Of a stretch of DNA of 64,000 nt, positions 48,215-57,821 are shown piece by piece (position 1 is the stretch's first letter; each line of letters opens with the position of its first letter). Position numbers and translations under genes: made by a program. The stretch covers positions 121,000-184,999 of the forward strand of contig JBFWXS010000004.1 of NCBI GenBank assembly GCA_050187175.1, written 5' to 3'. Below the pieces are notes generated by a model. It saw nothing but the letters and a program-made list of their open reading frames with translations. It did no database searches and had not been told where the DNA came from. Source of the stretch: Zeimonas sp050187175 (GTDB lineage Bacteria > Pseudomonadota > Gammaproteobacteria > Burkholderiales > Burkholderiaceae_E).

Positions 48215-48940
48215 CTACATGATCGAGGCAGGCCGCGTCATCCAGCCGATGTAGGCGGCCACCAGCGCGACGGCCAGCGCGATCAGCCCGCGCACCAGCG
48301 CGCTGCCGCGGTAATTGGCCCAGTCGAACTTGGCCGCCATGATGCTGGCCAGCACGAAGCCGGCCAGCAGGCCGCCGATGTGCGCGGCATTGTCGACCAC
48401 GCCCGACGTGAAGCCGAGAAACAGCGAATAGCCGACGAACAGCAGCAGCGGCATGCGCATGGACGCGACCAGCGGCGCCGGCAAGCGGTCGTGCTTGGTG
48501 AACAGCGCGGCCAGCAGCATGCCGGCCACGCCGAAGATGGCGCCCGAGGCGCCGACCGAGACGGCGGTCTGCGCCGCGAAATGCAGGCTGGCGAGCGAGC
48601 CGAACAGCCCGGCCAGCAGGTAGACCAGCAGGTACTGCAGGTTGCCGTAGAAGCGCTCGGCGACGTTGCCCATGTTCCACAGCGCCCACATGTTGAACGC
48701 CAGATGAATCGCGCCGGCATGCAGGAAGGTGGCGGTGAGCAGCCGCCACGGCTGGTACTGCGTCAGCGCCGCCAGGTTGCCGCCCCAGGCGAGCAGGTCC
48801 ACCGTCCGCGGCTGCAGCGGGCTGACGCCGCTGGCCAAGTTGGCCAGCCACATGAGCACGTTCAGCGCGATCATCATGCGCGTGACCCAGGCGATCGGCG
48901 TCGCGCGCAGCAGCCGTTCGATGAAGTACGGATCGGACAC
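48215..48940 (-). CDS. Rhomboid-family intramembrane serine protease
   Basis: A 241-residue protein with about six helices. Catalytic Ser is in VGASGAIFG, catalytic His in NAAHIGGLLAGF, and AGAIHLAFNMWALWNMG has the conserved HxxxN-type region. Cleaves transmembrane substrates, which are unknown here. It lies 15 bases after ruvB in the same direction. Confidence 0.93.
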   Translation of the reverse strand: MSDPYFIERLLRATPIAWVTRMMIALNVLMWLANLASGVSPLQPRTVDLLAWGGNLAALTQYQPWRLLTATFLHAGAIHLAFNMWALWNMGNVAERFYGNLQYLLVYLLAGLFGSLASLHFAAQTAVSVGASGAIFGVAGMLLAALFTKHDRLPAPLVASMRMPLLLFVGYSLFLGFTSGVVDNAAHIGGLLAGFVLASIMAAKFDWANYRGSALVRGLIALAVALVAAYIGWMTRPASIM

Positions 48941-48955
48941 CGGACAGGGCTCCGC

Positions 48956-50023
<1,068 letters not shown>

Positions 50024-50033
50024 GGGCCGGCGC

Positions 50034-50615
50034 TCAGTTCTTGGCCAGCAGCTTCAGCGCCTGCTTGATGCCGTCGGATACCGCCAGCCCGGCCGGCAGC
50101 TGGCGGACGGCGGCGCCCGCTTCGCGTTCTGAATAGCCCAGCGTGAGCAGCGCATGCAGCACGTCGATGCCTATGTCGCCGGCGGCCGGCCGCTCGCCGC
50201 CTGCCGCCAGTTCCGGCGCAAGCTTGCCCTTCAGTTCGAGCAGCAGCCGCTCGGCGGTCTTCTTGCCTATGCCCGGCACCTTCTGCAGGCGGCCGGCCTC
50301 CTGCATGGCGACCGAATGCGCGAGGTCGGCCACCGACATGCCGGACAGCACGGCCAGCGCGGTGCGGGCGCCGATGCCGGAGATGCGGATCAGCAGGCGG
50401 AAGGCGTCGCGCTCGGCGGGACTCAGGAAGCCGTACAGCAGATGCGCGTCTTCGCGAACGATGGGCTGCGTCAGCAGCGTCACGCGTTCGCCCAGGCCGG
50501 GCAGGTCGTAGAAGGTGCTCATCGGCACGTCGACTTCATAGCCGACGCCGCCGACGTCGACCAGCACGGTCGGCGGGCGTTTGTCGAGCAGGGTTCCGGA
50601 CAGTCGACCGATCAT
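50034..50615 (-). CDS. ruvA: Holliday junction helicase subunit RuvA
   Basis: A 193-residue RuvA: OB-fold N-domain (MIGRLSGTLLDKRPPTVLVDVGGVGYEVDVP, given by MIGRLSGTLLDK), tandem HhH motifs (ISGIGARTALAVLSGM; VPGIGKKTAERLLLELK), and a C-terminal domain that contacts RuvB (DVLHALLTLGYSEREA). Confidence 0.98.
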   Translation of the reverse strand: MIGRLSGTLLDKRPPTVLVDVGGVGYEVDVPMSTFYDLPGLGERVTLLTQPIVREDAHLLYGFLSPAERDAFRLLIRISGIGARTALAVLSGMSVADLAHSVAMQEAGRLQKVPGIGKKTAERLLLELKGKLAPELAAGGERPAAGDIGIDVLHALLTLGYSEREAGAAVRQLPAGLAVSDGIKQALKLLAKN

Positions 50616-50649
50616 CCGCGCATCTTACCGGACGGCACGGCGCGCGGCT

Positions 50650-51216
50650 TCAGCCCAGCCGCAGGCGTCCCCGGCGCAGGCTGGAGTGGCCGGCGGCGCG
50701 GCGCAGCAGCGGATGTCCGTTGCCGGCGGCATCGGCGCGTGCCGCTTCGGTCAGCGTCGCGGCATGGGCGTGGCAGATGGCGCAGGCCAGCGCGTCGGCG
50801 GCGTCGGTCGACGGCACGCCGGGCAGCCGCAGCAGCTTCTGCACCATGGCCTGCACCTGGGACTTGGCGGCGCGTCCGTAGCCGACCACTGCCTGCTTGA
50901 CCTGCAGCGCGGTGTACTCGTGCACGGCCAGGTCGTGCGCGACCAGCGTCGTGATCGCCGCGCCGCGCGCCTGCCCCAGCAGCAGCGTCGATTGCGGATT
51001 GACGTTGACGAAGACGATCTCGGCGGCCGCAAGATCGGGCCGGTAGCTGCGGACGACTTCGCCGATGCCGTCGTGGATCGTCTTCAGCCGCGGCGGCAGC
51101 GCGCCCGGCGGGATGCGGATGACGCCGCTGGCGACGTAGTGCAGGCTGCTGCCCTGCACTTCGATGACGCCGAAGCCGGTGACGCGCAGCCCGGGGTCGA
51201 TGCCGAGGATTCTCAT
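50650..51216 (-). CDS. ruvC: Holliday junction resolvase RuvC
   Basis: A 188-residue nuclease with acidic active-site residues in ILGIDPGLRVTGFG (D7), in FVNVNPQSTLLLGQARG region (E), and in STDAADALACAICH (two Asp). Cleaves Holliday junctions delivered by RuvAB. Confidence 0.98.
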   Translation of the reverse strand: MRILGIDPGLRVTGFGVIEVQGSSLHYVASGVIRIPPGALPPRLKTIHDGIGEVVRSYRPDLAAAEIVFVNVNPQSTLLLGQARGAAITTLVAHDLAVHEYTALQVKQAVVGYGRAAKSQVQAMVQKLLRLPGVPSTDAADALACAICHAHAATLTEAARADAAGNGHPLLRRAAGHSSLRRGRLRLG

Positions 51217-51259
51217 CGCGGCCGGGCCGGGGCGGGGGAGGTCGGCACGGCCGATGCGG

Positions 51260-52855
51260 CTAGTGGCGGAAGTGCCGCACGCCGGTCACGACCATCGCGA
51301 TGCCGCGCTCGTCGGCGGCGGCGATCACTTCGTCGTCGCGGACCGAGCCGCCGGGCTGGATCACGGCGGTGGCGCCCGCGTCGGCCACCACGTCGAGGCC
51401 GTCGCGGAACGGGAAGAACGCATCGGACGCGACGACCGAGCCGGCCAGCGACAGGCCGGCATTGGCGGCCTTGATCGACGCGATGCGGGCCGAATCGATG
51501 CGGCTCATCTGTCCGGCGCCGACGCCCATCGTGGCGCCGTCGGCGCAGAACACGATGGCATTCGACTTGACGTACTTGGCGACGCGCCATGCGAACAGCA
51601 GATCGCGCAGCTGCGCCTCGGTGGGGCGCACGCGCGAGACGGTCTTCAGCTCGGCCAGCGACATCTCGCGGTTGTCGGCGCTCTGGATCAGCAGGCCCGA
51701 CCCGATGCGCTTGACGTCCTGCGCGTTGCGGCCGCGCTGCCAGTCGGTGGCGCCGTCGGTTCGCACGCCGTCCAGCGGGATCTGCAGCACGCGCGTGTTC
51801 GTCTTGGCGGCCATGATCTGCCGCGCTTCGTCGGTATAGGCGGGCGCGATCAGCACTTCGACGAACTGCTTCGAGACGGCGCGCGCCGCGTCGCCGTCCA
51901 CTTCGCGGTTGAAGGCGATGATGCCGCCGAAGGCCGATGTGGGATCGGTGCGGAATGCGCGCGCATACGCGTCGGCGGCATCGGCGCCCAGCGCCACGCC
52001 GCAGGGATTGGCGTGCTTGACGATCACGCAGGCCGGCGTGTCGAAGCTCTTCACGCATTCCCACGCGGCATCGGCGTCGGCGATGTTGTTATACGACAGC
52101 TCCTTGCCCTGCAGCTGCCGTGCCGTGACCAGTGAACCGGGCGCCGGATAAAGGTCGCGGTAGAACGCGGCGCGCTGATGCGGATTCTCGCCGTAGCGCA
52201 GGTCCTGCAGCTTGACGAAGCGGCCATTGGTCTGGGCGGGAAATTCGCCGCGGCTGCCGTCCGGCTGCAGCGACGACAGATAGTCGGAGATGGCGCCGTC
52301 GTAGTTCGCGATCGCGTTGAACGCCGCCACGGCCAGCGAAAAGCGCGTCGCGTCGGACAGACCGCCGTGTTCGCGCAGCTCGGCCAGCGCCGGCGCGTAC
52401 TGCGACGCGTCGGTCAGCACGCCGACGCCGCGCCAGTTCTTGGCGGCCGAGCGGACCATCGCCGGTCCGCCGATGTCTATGTTCTCGATCGCGTCCTCGA
52501 GCGTGCAGTCGGCGCGCGCGACGGTGGCCTCGAACGGATAGAGGTTCACCACCAGCAGGTCTATCGTGGCGATGTCGTGGCGGCTCAGCGCCTGCATGTG
52601 CTCCGGCACTTCGCGGCGCGCGAGCAGGCCGCCGTGTATCGTCGGATGCAGCGTCTTGACGCGGCCGTCGAGCATCTCCGGAAAGCCGGTGTGCTCCGAC
52701 ACCTCCTTCACCGGGATGCCGTCGCCGGCGAGCAGCTTCGCGGTGCCGCCGGTGGAGAGGATCTCGACGCCGAGCGCGCTCAGCGCGCGCGCCAGTTCGG
52801 TGATGCCGGTCTTGTCGGAAACGCTGATCAGCGCGCGCCGGACGGTATGAGTCAT
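51260..52855 (-). CDS. purH: Bifunctional AICAR transformylase/IMP cyclohydrolase PurH
   Basis: A 531-residue PurH performing the last two steps of IMP synthesis. The N-terminal cyclohydrolase shows RALISVSDKTGITELARAL, DGRVKTLHPTIHGG and GGPAMVRSAAKN. The C-terminal transformylase shows LRYGENPHQRAAFY and KHANPCGVA, with SNAIVFCADGATMGVGAGQ and VIQPGGSVRD. ATG 52855. The open frame continues upstream through fis but without homology. Confidence 0.98.
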   Translation of the reverse strand: MTHTVRRALISVSDKTGITELARALSALGVEILSTGGTAKLLAGDGIPVKEVSEHTGFPEMLDGRVKTLHPTIHGGLLARREVPEHMQALSRHDIATIDLLVVNLYPFEATVARADCTLEDAIENIDIGGPAMVRSAAKNWRGVGVLTDASQYAPALAELREHGGLSDATRFSLAVAAFNAIANYDGAISDYLSSLQPDGSRGEFPAQTNGRFVKLQDLRYGENPHQRAAFYRDLYPAPGSLVTARQLQGKELSYNNIADADAAWECVKSFDTPACVIVKHANPCGVALGADAADAYARAFRTDPTSAFGGIIAFNREVDGDAARAVSKQFVEVLIAPAYTDEARQIMAAKTNTRVLQIPLDGVRTDGATDWQRGRNAQDVKRIGSGLLIQSADNREMSLAELKTVSRVRPTEAQLRDLLFAWRVAKYVKSNAIVFCADGATMGVGAGQMSRIDSARIASIKAANAGLSLAGSVVASDAFFPFRDGLDVVADAGATAVIQPGGSVRDDEVIAAADERGIAMVVTGVRHFRH

Positions 52856-52884
52856 CTTGAAGAAACCTCGATCGCCTGCCGGCG

Positions 52885-53121
52885 TCAGAGCATGCCGTGC
52901 TGCTGCAGTTTCTTGCGCAGCGTGTTTCGATTGATGCCGAGCATTTCGCTGGCGCGCAGCTGGTTGCCGTTCGCCTCGCGCATCACGACTTCGAGCATCG
53001 GCCGTTCGACGGCCTGGATCACCATGTCGTAGATGGAGCTCGGCTGCGTTCCTTCCAGGTCGCGGAAGTAGCGCTCCAGGCTCTTGGTGACCGCATCGTC
53101 GATGGAGTGACTCTTGCTCAT
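52885..53121 (-). CDS. fis: Fis-family DNA-binding protein
   Basis: A 78-residue Fis: C-terminal HTH NGNQLRASEMLGINRNTLRKK in ANGNQLRASEMLGINRNTL form. Short form typical of betaproteobacteria. It is translationally coupled to dusB (4-base overlap) and precedes purH by 29 bases, the classic dusB-fis arrangement. Confidence 0.95.
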   Translation of the reverse strand: MSKSHSIDDAVTKSLERYFRDLEGTQPSSIYDMVIQAVERPMLEVVMREANGNQLRASEMLGINRNTLRKKLQQHGML

Positions 53122-54182
53122 GCGGATTCAGCCTGCCGGAACGACTGGTCGTTGGCCGCGGTCTCGTCGCCGGTGCCCGCTTCGGTCTGCGGTTCGCCCT
53201 GCGGCTCGAGAAAGCGGTCGACCGCATCGAGCTGCGCCTCGGGCGTCTCCAGCGTGTGGAAGCGTGCGAGGAACGGCAGCGCGCCGGCCCGATCGCAAAG
53301 ATACCAGTTCACGTGCTTGCGCGCGGTGCGCACGCCGCTGTATTCGCCGTGGAAGCGGTAGTGGTCGAGCAGGTGCTCGCGCAGGATGTCGCGGATCTCG
53401 TCGGCGCCGGGCGGTGCGAGCTGCTCGCCGGTGGCCAGAAAGTGCGCGATCTCGCGGAAGATCCACGGGCGGCCCTGCGCCGCGCGGCCGACCATGATCG
53501 CGTCGGCGCCGGTGTGCCGCAGCACGTCGCGGGCTCGGAGCGGCGTGTCGATGTCGCCGTTCGCGACCACCGGGATCGCGACCGCGGCCTTCACGGCGGC
53601 GATCGTTTCGTACTCGGCGTGGCCGCCGAAGGCGCAGGCGCGCGTGCGTCCGTGCACGGCGAGCATCGCCGCGCCGGCGCGCTCGAAATCGCGCGCCAGG
53701 CGCACGGCGTTGCGCTGCGACGGCGCGGGGCCGGTGCGCATCTTGACCGTGACCGGAACGCCGGCCGCGGCGACGGCCGCCACGACCGCTTCGACGATCG
53801 CGATCGCGGCCGGTTCGTCGGCCATCAGCGCCGAACCGGCAGCAACGTTGCAGACCTTCTTGGCCGGGCAGCCCATGTTGATGTCTATGATCTGCGCGCC
53901 GCGGTCGACATTGAAGCGAGCGGCTTCGGCCATCATCGCGGGGTCGGCGCCGGCCAGCTGCACCGCCTTCGGCTCCATCTCGCCGTCGTGGTCGGTGCGC
54001 CGCGAGGTCTTGACGCTGGCCCACAGCCGGGGATTCGACGCGGCCATCTCGGACACCGCGTAGCCGGCGCCGAGCCGCTTGCACAGTTGTCGGAACGGCC
54101 GGTCGGTCACTCCGGCCATCGGCGCGACGAACACGCGATTGCGCAGTTCGTGCGGGCCGATTCGCAGAGGGGAAGAGAGCAT
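53118..54182 (-). CDS. dusB: tRNA-dihydrouridine synthase DusB
   Basis: A 354-residue flavoenzyme reducing uridines in tRNA. MAGVTDRPFRQLCK (FMN loop), INMGCPAKKVCNVAAGSALM with the catalytic Cys, VKMRTG, and GADAIMVGRAAQGRPWIFRE. The ATG at 54182 begins with LSSPLRIG where homology starts. Heads the dusB-fis-purH-ruvCAB-rhomboid series. Confidence 0.96.
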   Translation of the reverse strand: MLSSPLRIGPHELRNRVFVAPMAGVTDRPFRQLCKRLGAGYAVSEMAASNPRLWASVKTSRRTDHDGEMEPKAVQLAGADPAMMAEAARFNVDRGAQIIDINMGCPAKKVCNVAAGSALMADEPAAIAIVEAVVAAVAAAGVPVTVKMRTGPAPSQRNAVRLARDFERAGAAMLAVHGRTRACAFGGHAEYETIAAVKAAVAIPVVANGDIDTPLRARDVLRHTGADAIMVGRAAQGRPWIFREIAHFLATGEQLAPPGADEIRDILREHLLDHYRFHGEYSGVRTARKHVNWYLCDRAGALPFLARFHTLETPEAQLDAVDRFLEPQGEPQTEAGTGDETAANDQSFRQAESA

Positions 54183-54342
54183 CGCGCAGCCGGTGTCCGA
54201 GGATCGAAGAAGGGTGTCGGCGTTTGCCGACCGCATGGATCATTCGGCCCGCTGGCGGACGTGACGCGATCGCGCGAGCAGGCGGGGACCGGGATTTTAT
54301 CGAAAACGCGGCTGCCTAAAAAGTGTGCAGTGCAAAAACCGC

Positions 54343-55512
54343 TCAGCCGCGCACTCCGAACATCAGCGTCCGGGCCAGCCGGTTGCGCAGCGGCGCCACC
54401 AGATCGAGCGCGCCGAGCGCCAGCGATTCGAGCGGGCGCAGCGGCGGGGCCGTGAATGCGCGCGCCAGCGTGTCGGTGAGCGCGACGGTGGTGCCGCGAT
54501 CACCGCGCCGCGCGCGCGCGAATTCAGCGGCGCTTTCGAGCAGCGGCCGCTGCTCGGCGCGCGCGTCGCCGAGCCGCTGTGCCAGTACGAAGGCATCGCG
54601 CAGCCCCAGGTTCAGGCCCTGGCCCGCGACCGGGTGCAGCGCCTGCGCCGCGTTGCCGAGCGCGATCCGCGTCGGATCGCCGCTGTCGGTGCGCACGCGC
54701 CGCTGCAGCGCCGACAGATGGCGCGCGCTGTCGAGCCGCAGCCGCCCGAGCGCGTCGCCGAAAGCCTGCTGCAGCTCGGCGTCGAAGCGCGCCGCATCGA
54801 GCTCGGCGCGGCGCCGCGCCTCGCCGGGGCGCGCGCACCATACCAGCGCATAACGCGAGGCCTCAGGCAGCGGCAGCATGGCCAGCGGCCCTTCGGACGT
54901 GAAGCGTTCATAGGCGACGCCGCGGCCGTCGCCGTCGATGATGATCTCGGCGAGCAGCGCAGTCTGATCGAAGTCGCGCGTCCGCGCGTCGTCGCCGGTG
55001 TCGCCGTCGGCGACCAGCGTCAGCGGCGCGGAGGTTTCGGTTCGCGGCGGCTCGGTTCCCGAGGCGGGGCGGGGCTGCCCGGCGGCGGTCGCAAGTCCGG
55101 CGGCTGTAAGCTCCGTCGCTGCGAGTTCCGGCGCCGCGAGTTCCGGCGCCGCGAGTCCGGCTTCATTCAGCGCCGCCGCGAGCGCCCGGTGCAGATCGCC
55201 GTAGCGCAGTACGTGCCCGAGCGCCGGCTGGCGCAGATCGCGCGCATGCATGCGCGTGCGGCCGGCATGGCCGCTCATCGAGATGTCCACGGTTTCGATG
55301 ACGGCCGCCGGCGGCAGCCGCGCGACACGCGACAGAAGCTGCCAGCTGCCGAGCGACAGCGCCAGCGAACGGGCGGCTAGCCAGTCGGGCAGCTCGACGG
55401 CGGGCGGATCCATGGCGACTTCGCCGGCGGTGAAACCCTGTCGCGTCAGGAACAGCCGCAGCGCCAGCGCAACCGGACCGTGGCCTTCGATGCCCAGCAA
55501 TGCCATCGTCAT
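54343..55512 (-). CDS. ubiH: UbiH-like FAD-dependent monooxygenase
   Basis: A 389-residue flavoprotein hydroxylase related to UbiH/UbiF, expected to hydroxylate the ubiquinone ring. The GD motif region is RIALGNAAQALHPVAGQGLNLGLRD (given by ALHPVAGQGLN), strongly typical. The N-terminal dinucleotide motif is GHGPVA, with Ala for the last Gly of GxGxxG. An insertion with five pentapeptide repeats (AAPEL type, about residues 116-140) interrupts the domain. Next to pepP as in E. coli, which favours UbiH. Confidence in exact hydroxylation position is low. Confidence 0.8.
   Translation of the reverse strand: MTMALLGIEGHGPVALALRLFLTRQGFTAGEVAMDPPAVELPDWLAARSLALSLGSWQLLSRVARLPPAAVIETVDISMSGHAGRTRMHARDLRQPALGHVLRYGDLHRALAAALNEAGLAAPELAAPELAATELTAAGLATAAGQPRPASGTEPPRTETSAPLTLVADGDTGDDARTRDFDQTALLAEIIIDGDGRGVAYERFTSEGPLAMLPLPEASRYALVWCARPGEARRRAELDAARFDAELQQAFGDALGRLRLDSARHLSALQRRVRTDSGDPTRIALGNAAQALHPVAGQGLNLGLRDAFVLAQRLGDARAEQRPLLESAAEFARARRGDRGTTVALTDTLARAFTAPPLRPLESLALGALDLVAPLRNRLARTLMFGVRG
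55091..55165. repeat. 15-bp tandem repeat inside ubiH
   Basis: Five units of 15 bases, the best pair GCGAGTTCCGGCGCC twice at 55121-55150. They are in frame and encode pentapeptides of the type APELA. Confidence 0.85.
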
Positions 55513-55531
55513 TCGCCTGTCACTGCCGTCG

Positions 55532-56860
55532 CTATTCGCGCATCAGCGCCTCGATGTCGTCGGCGCGCTTCGGCACATCGGCGGTGAGGATCTCGCAAGC
55601 CTCAGCGGTGACGACGGCGTCGTCCTCGATGCGGATGCCGATGTCGTGAAAGGCCGGCGGGATGTCGTCGGCGGCGCGCACGTACAGCCCCGGTTCGATC
55701 GTCGTGACCATGCCGGGGCGCAGGATGCGCCACGGGCGGCCGGCCGCGGTGGCCGGTTCGCCCGGTTCTCGGTAGTCGCCGCAGTCATGCACGTCCATGC
55801 CGAGCCAATGGCCGGTGCGATGCATGTAGAAGCGGCGATAGGCGCCGGACTCGAGCACGCCGTCGAGCGTGCCGTCGAGCAGCTTGCAGTCGATCAGTCC
55901 CTGGGCCAGCACGCGCACGGCGGCGTCGTGCGGATCGGTGAAGCGCGCGCCGGCGCGCGTGGCGTCGATCGCGGCCTGCTGGGCCGCCAGCACGATGTCG
56001 TACAGCGTGCGCTGCGCGCCCGAGAAGCGGCCGTTGACGGGGAAGGTGCGTGTGATGTCGGAAGCGTAGCCGTCGAGCTCGCAGGCGGCGTCGATCAGCA
56101 GCAGCTGACCGTCCTCGAGCCGCGCGTCGTTGCCGCGATAGTGCAGTACGCAAGCGTTGCGGCCGCCTGCGACGATGGAGCCGTAGGCGGGGAACTGCGA
56201 GCCGTTGCGGCGGAACTCGTGCAGCAGCTCGGCTTCGACCTCGTATTCGTAGCGGCCGGGACAGGTCGCGCGCATCGCGCGCACGTGCGCGGCGGCCGAG
56301 ATCCTGCCGGCGCGGCGCATCAGGTCGAGCTCGTGTTCGTCCTTGACCAGCCGCATCTCGTCGAGCACCGCATACAGGTCGTAGGCCTGCGTGGGGGCGG
56401 CCACGCCGGCGCGGGCCTGCGCGCGCACCGCGGACAGCCAGCGGTGGATGCGCGCGTCGAGGCGGTCGTCGCTGCCGAGCGCGTACCACAGTGCAGGCTG
56501 GTCGGCGAGCAGTCGCGGCAGCTCTTCGTCGATGGTGGCGATCGACAGGGCGCGATCGAAGCCGAAGCGTTCGCCGGCCATCGCCGGGCCGAAGCGGTAG
56601 CCGTCCCAGATCTCGCGTTCCTCGTTCTTGTCGCGGCAGAACAGGATCGATTCGCTGCGTTCGCCGTCGGCGATGACGACCACCGCGGCTTCGGGTTCCG
56701 GAAAGCCGGTCAGATAGTAGAAGTAGCTGTCCCAGCGGTACGGAAAGTCGCTGTCGCGATTGCGCGGTACTTCGGGAGCAGTGAAGGCGATCGCGATGCC
56801 GCCGCCGCGCGCGCGCATCGCGTCGGCCAGTTGCTGTCGTCGGCTTTGGTACGGTTGCAT
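55532..56860 (-). CDS. pepP: Xaa-Pro aminopeptidase PepP
   Basis: A 442-residue M24B aminopeptidase removing N-terminal residues before proline. The dimetal site is formed by the two Asp in LIDAACELDGYASDITRTF, the His in HRTGHWLGMDVHD, and Glu residues in TTIEPGLYV and GIRIEDDAVV. The AMP_N domain begins SRRQQLADAM. Directly followed by ubiH (19 bases). Confidence 0.95.
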   Translation of the reverse strand: MQPYQSRRQQLADAMRARGGGIAIAFTAPEVPRNRDSDFPYRWDSYFYYLTGFPEPEAAVVVIADGERSESILFCRDKNEEREIWDGYRFGPAMAGERFGFDRALSIATIDEELPRLLADQPALWYALGSDDRLDARIHRWLSAVRAQARAGVAAPTQAYDLYAVLDEMRLVKDEHELDLMRRAGRISAAAHVRAMRATCPGRYEYEVEAELLHEFRRNGSQFPAYGSIVAGGRNACVLHYRGNDARLEDGQLLLIDAACELDGYASDITRTFPVNGRFSGAQRTLYDIVLAAQQAAIDATRAGARFTDPHDAAVRVLAQGLIDCKLLDGTLDGVLESGAYRRFYMHRTGHWLGMDVHDCGDYREPGEPATAAGRPWRILRPGMVTTIEPGLYVRAADDIPPAFHDIGIRIEDDAVVTAEACEILTADVPKRADDIEALMRE

Positions 56861-56924
56861 GCTTGTCCTCGTCCAGGGCGGGCTGCGCAGGGCCGGCGGG
56901 TTCGGCCATGCGGCAGATCCCGGT

Positions 56925-57716
56925 TCAACGCGGCGAATCCCGTTTCAATTGTGCATCCAGTTCGGCCAGCCGCTGTGGCGTGCCCACATCGGTCCATGTG
57001 CCGCCGTAGTATTCGCCACCGAGCCGGCCGTGCAGCGCGGCGTGCCGCAGCAGCGGCGCCAGCGGCGCGCGCGTGCCGGCCGCCACGCTGGCGAACAGCT
57101 CGGCGCGATACAGGCCTATGCCGGAGAACGTGAGGCGGGTGGGCGTGAGGTGGGTGGGCGTGAGGCGCGCGGGCGTGAGGCGCGCGGGCGAGTCAGCGGG
57201 AAGTGTTCCGGGCGCGGAGGCCGGCACGTCCAGCTCGGCGGCGATCAGCCCGTCGTGCAGCTCGAAGTCGCCGTTCGGATGGTGGGCCGGATTGTCGACC
57301 AGCACGCACCAGCCGAGCAGGCCGGCGACGCGCATCTGCTGGGCGATGGTTCGGGCGCGTCCCAGATCGAAGCCGCAGTGCACGTCGCCGTTGACCACCA
57401 GGAACGGGCCTTCACCGAGCCAGCGCAGGGCTTGCGCGATGCCGCCGGCGGTCTCGAGCGCCTGCGCCTCGGGCGAGTAGCGCAAGCGCAGTCCCCACCG
57501 GCTGCCGTCGCCGAGCGCCTGTTCGATCATGGCGCCGAGATGCGCATGATTGATGACCACGTCGCGGACGCCGGCGCGTGCAAGCGCGCCCAGATGCCAT
57601 TCGATCAACGGCTTGCCGCCGGCCGGCAGCAGCGGCTTCGGACAATGGTCGGTCAGCGGGCGCATGCGTTCGCCGCGGCCGGCGGCGAGGATCATGGCGG
57701 CAAGCGGTGGTGTCAT
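56925..57716 (-). CDS. murU: N-acetylmuramate 1-phosphate uridylyltransferase MurU
   Basis: A 263-residue nucleotidyltransferase: AAMILAAGRGERMRPLTDHCPK holds the GxGxR-type loop (LAAGRGERMRPLT), GKPLIEWHLGALARAG, and VVNGDVHC. MurU uses UTP to make UDP-MurNAc in the cell-wall recycling bypass. Adjacent to AmgK in the same direction (105-base spacing), which confirms the assignment. Four 15-bp repeats insert LTPxx pentapeptides near residues 177-196. Confidence 0.93.
   Translation of the reverse strand: MTPPLAAMILAAGRGERMRPLTDHCPKPLLPAGGKPLIEWHLGALARAGVRDVVINHAHLGAMIEQALGDGSRWGLRLRYSPEAQALETAGGIAQALRWLGEGPFLVVNGDVHCGFDLGRARTIAQQMRVAGLLGWCVLVDNPAHHPNGDFELHDGLIAAELDVPASAPGTLPADSPARLTPARLTPTHLTPTRLTFSGIGLYRAELFASVAAGTRAPLAPLLRHAALHGRLGGEYYGGTWTDVGTPQRLAELDAQLKRDSPR
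57130..57189. repeat. 15-bp tandem repeat inside murU
   Basis: Four units: GTGAGGCGGGTGGGC, GTGAGGTGGGTGGGC, and two of GTGAGGCGCGCGGGC. In frame; on the minus strand they encode pentapeptides of type LTPAR/LTPTH. Confidence 0.9.
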
Positions 57717-57821
57717 GCGTGGCTGCCGCGGCGCGATGCGTGGCTGTCGCGGCGCAAGGCGCGCCCGCCGCGATGCGATGCGTACGTGCGCGGGGCCGGC
57801 CGCGGCGAGCGGGCGTCCATT

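Noticed and set aside
52856..53227. Open upstream extension of purH through fis
   Set aside because: PurH similarity starts at the ATG at 52855, and fis is clearly encoded in another frame over the extension.
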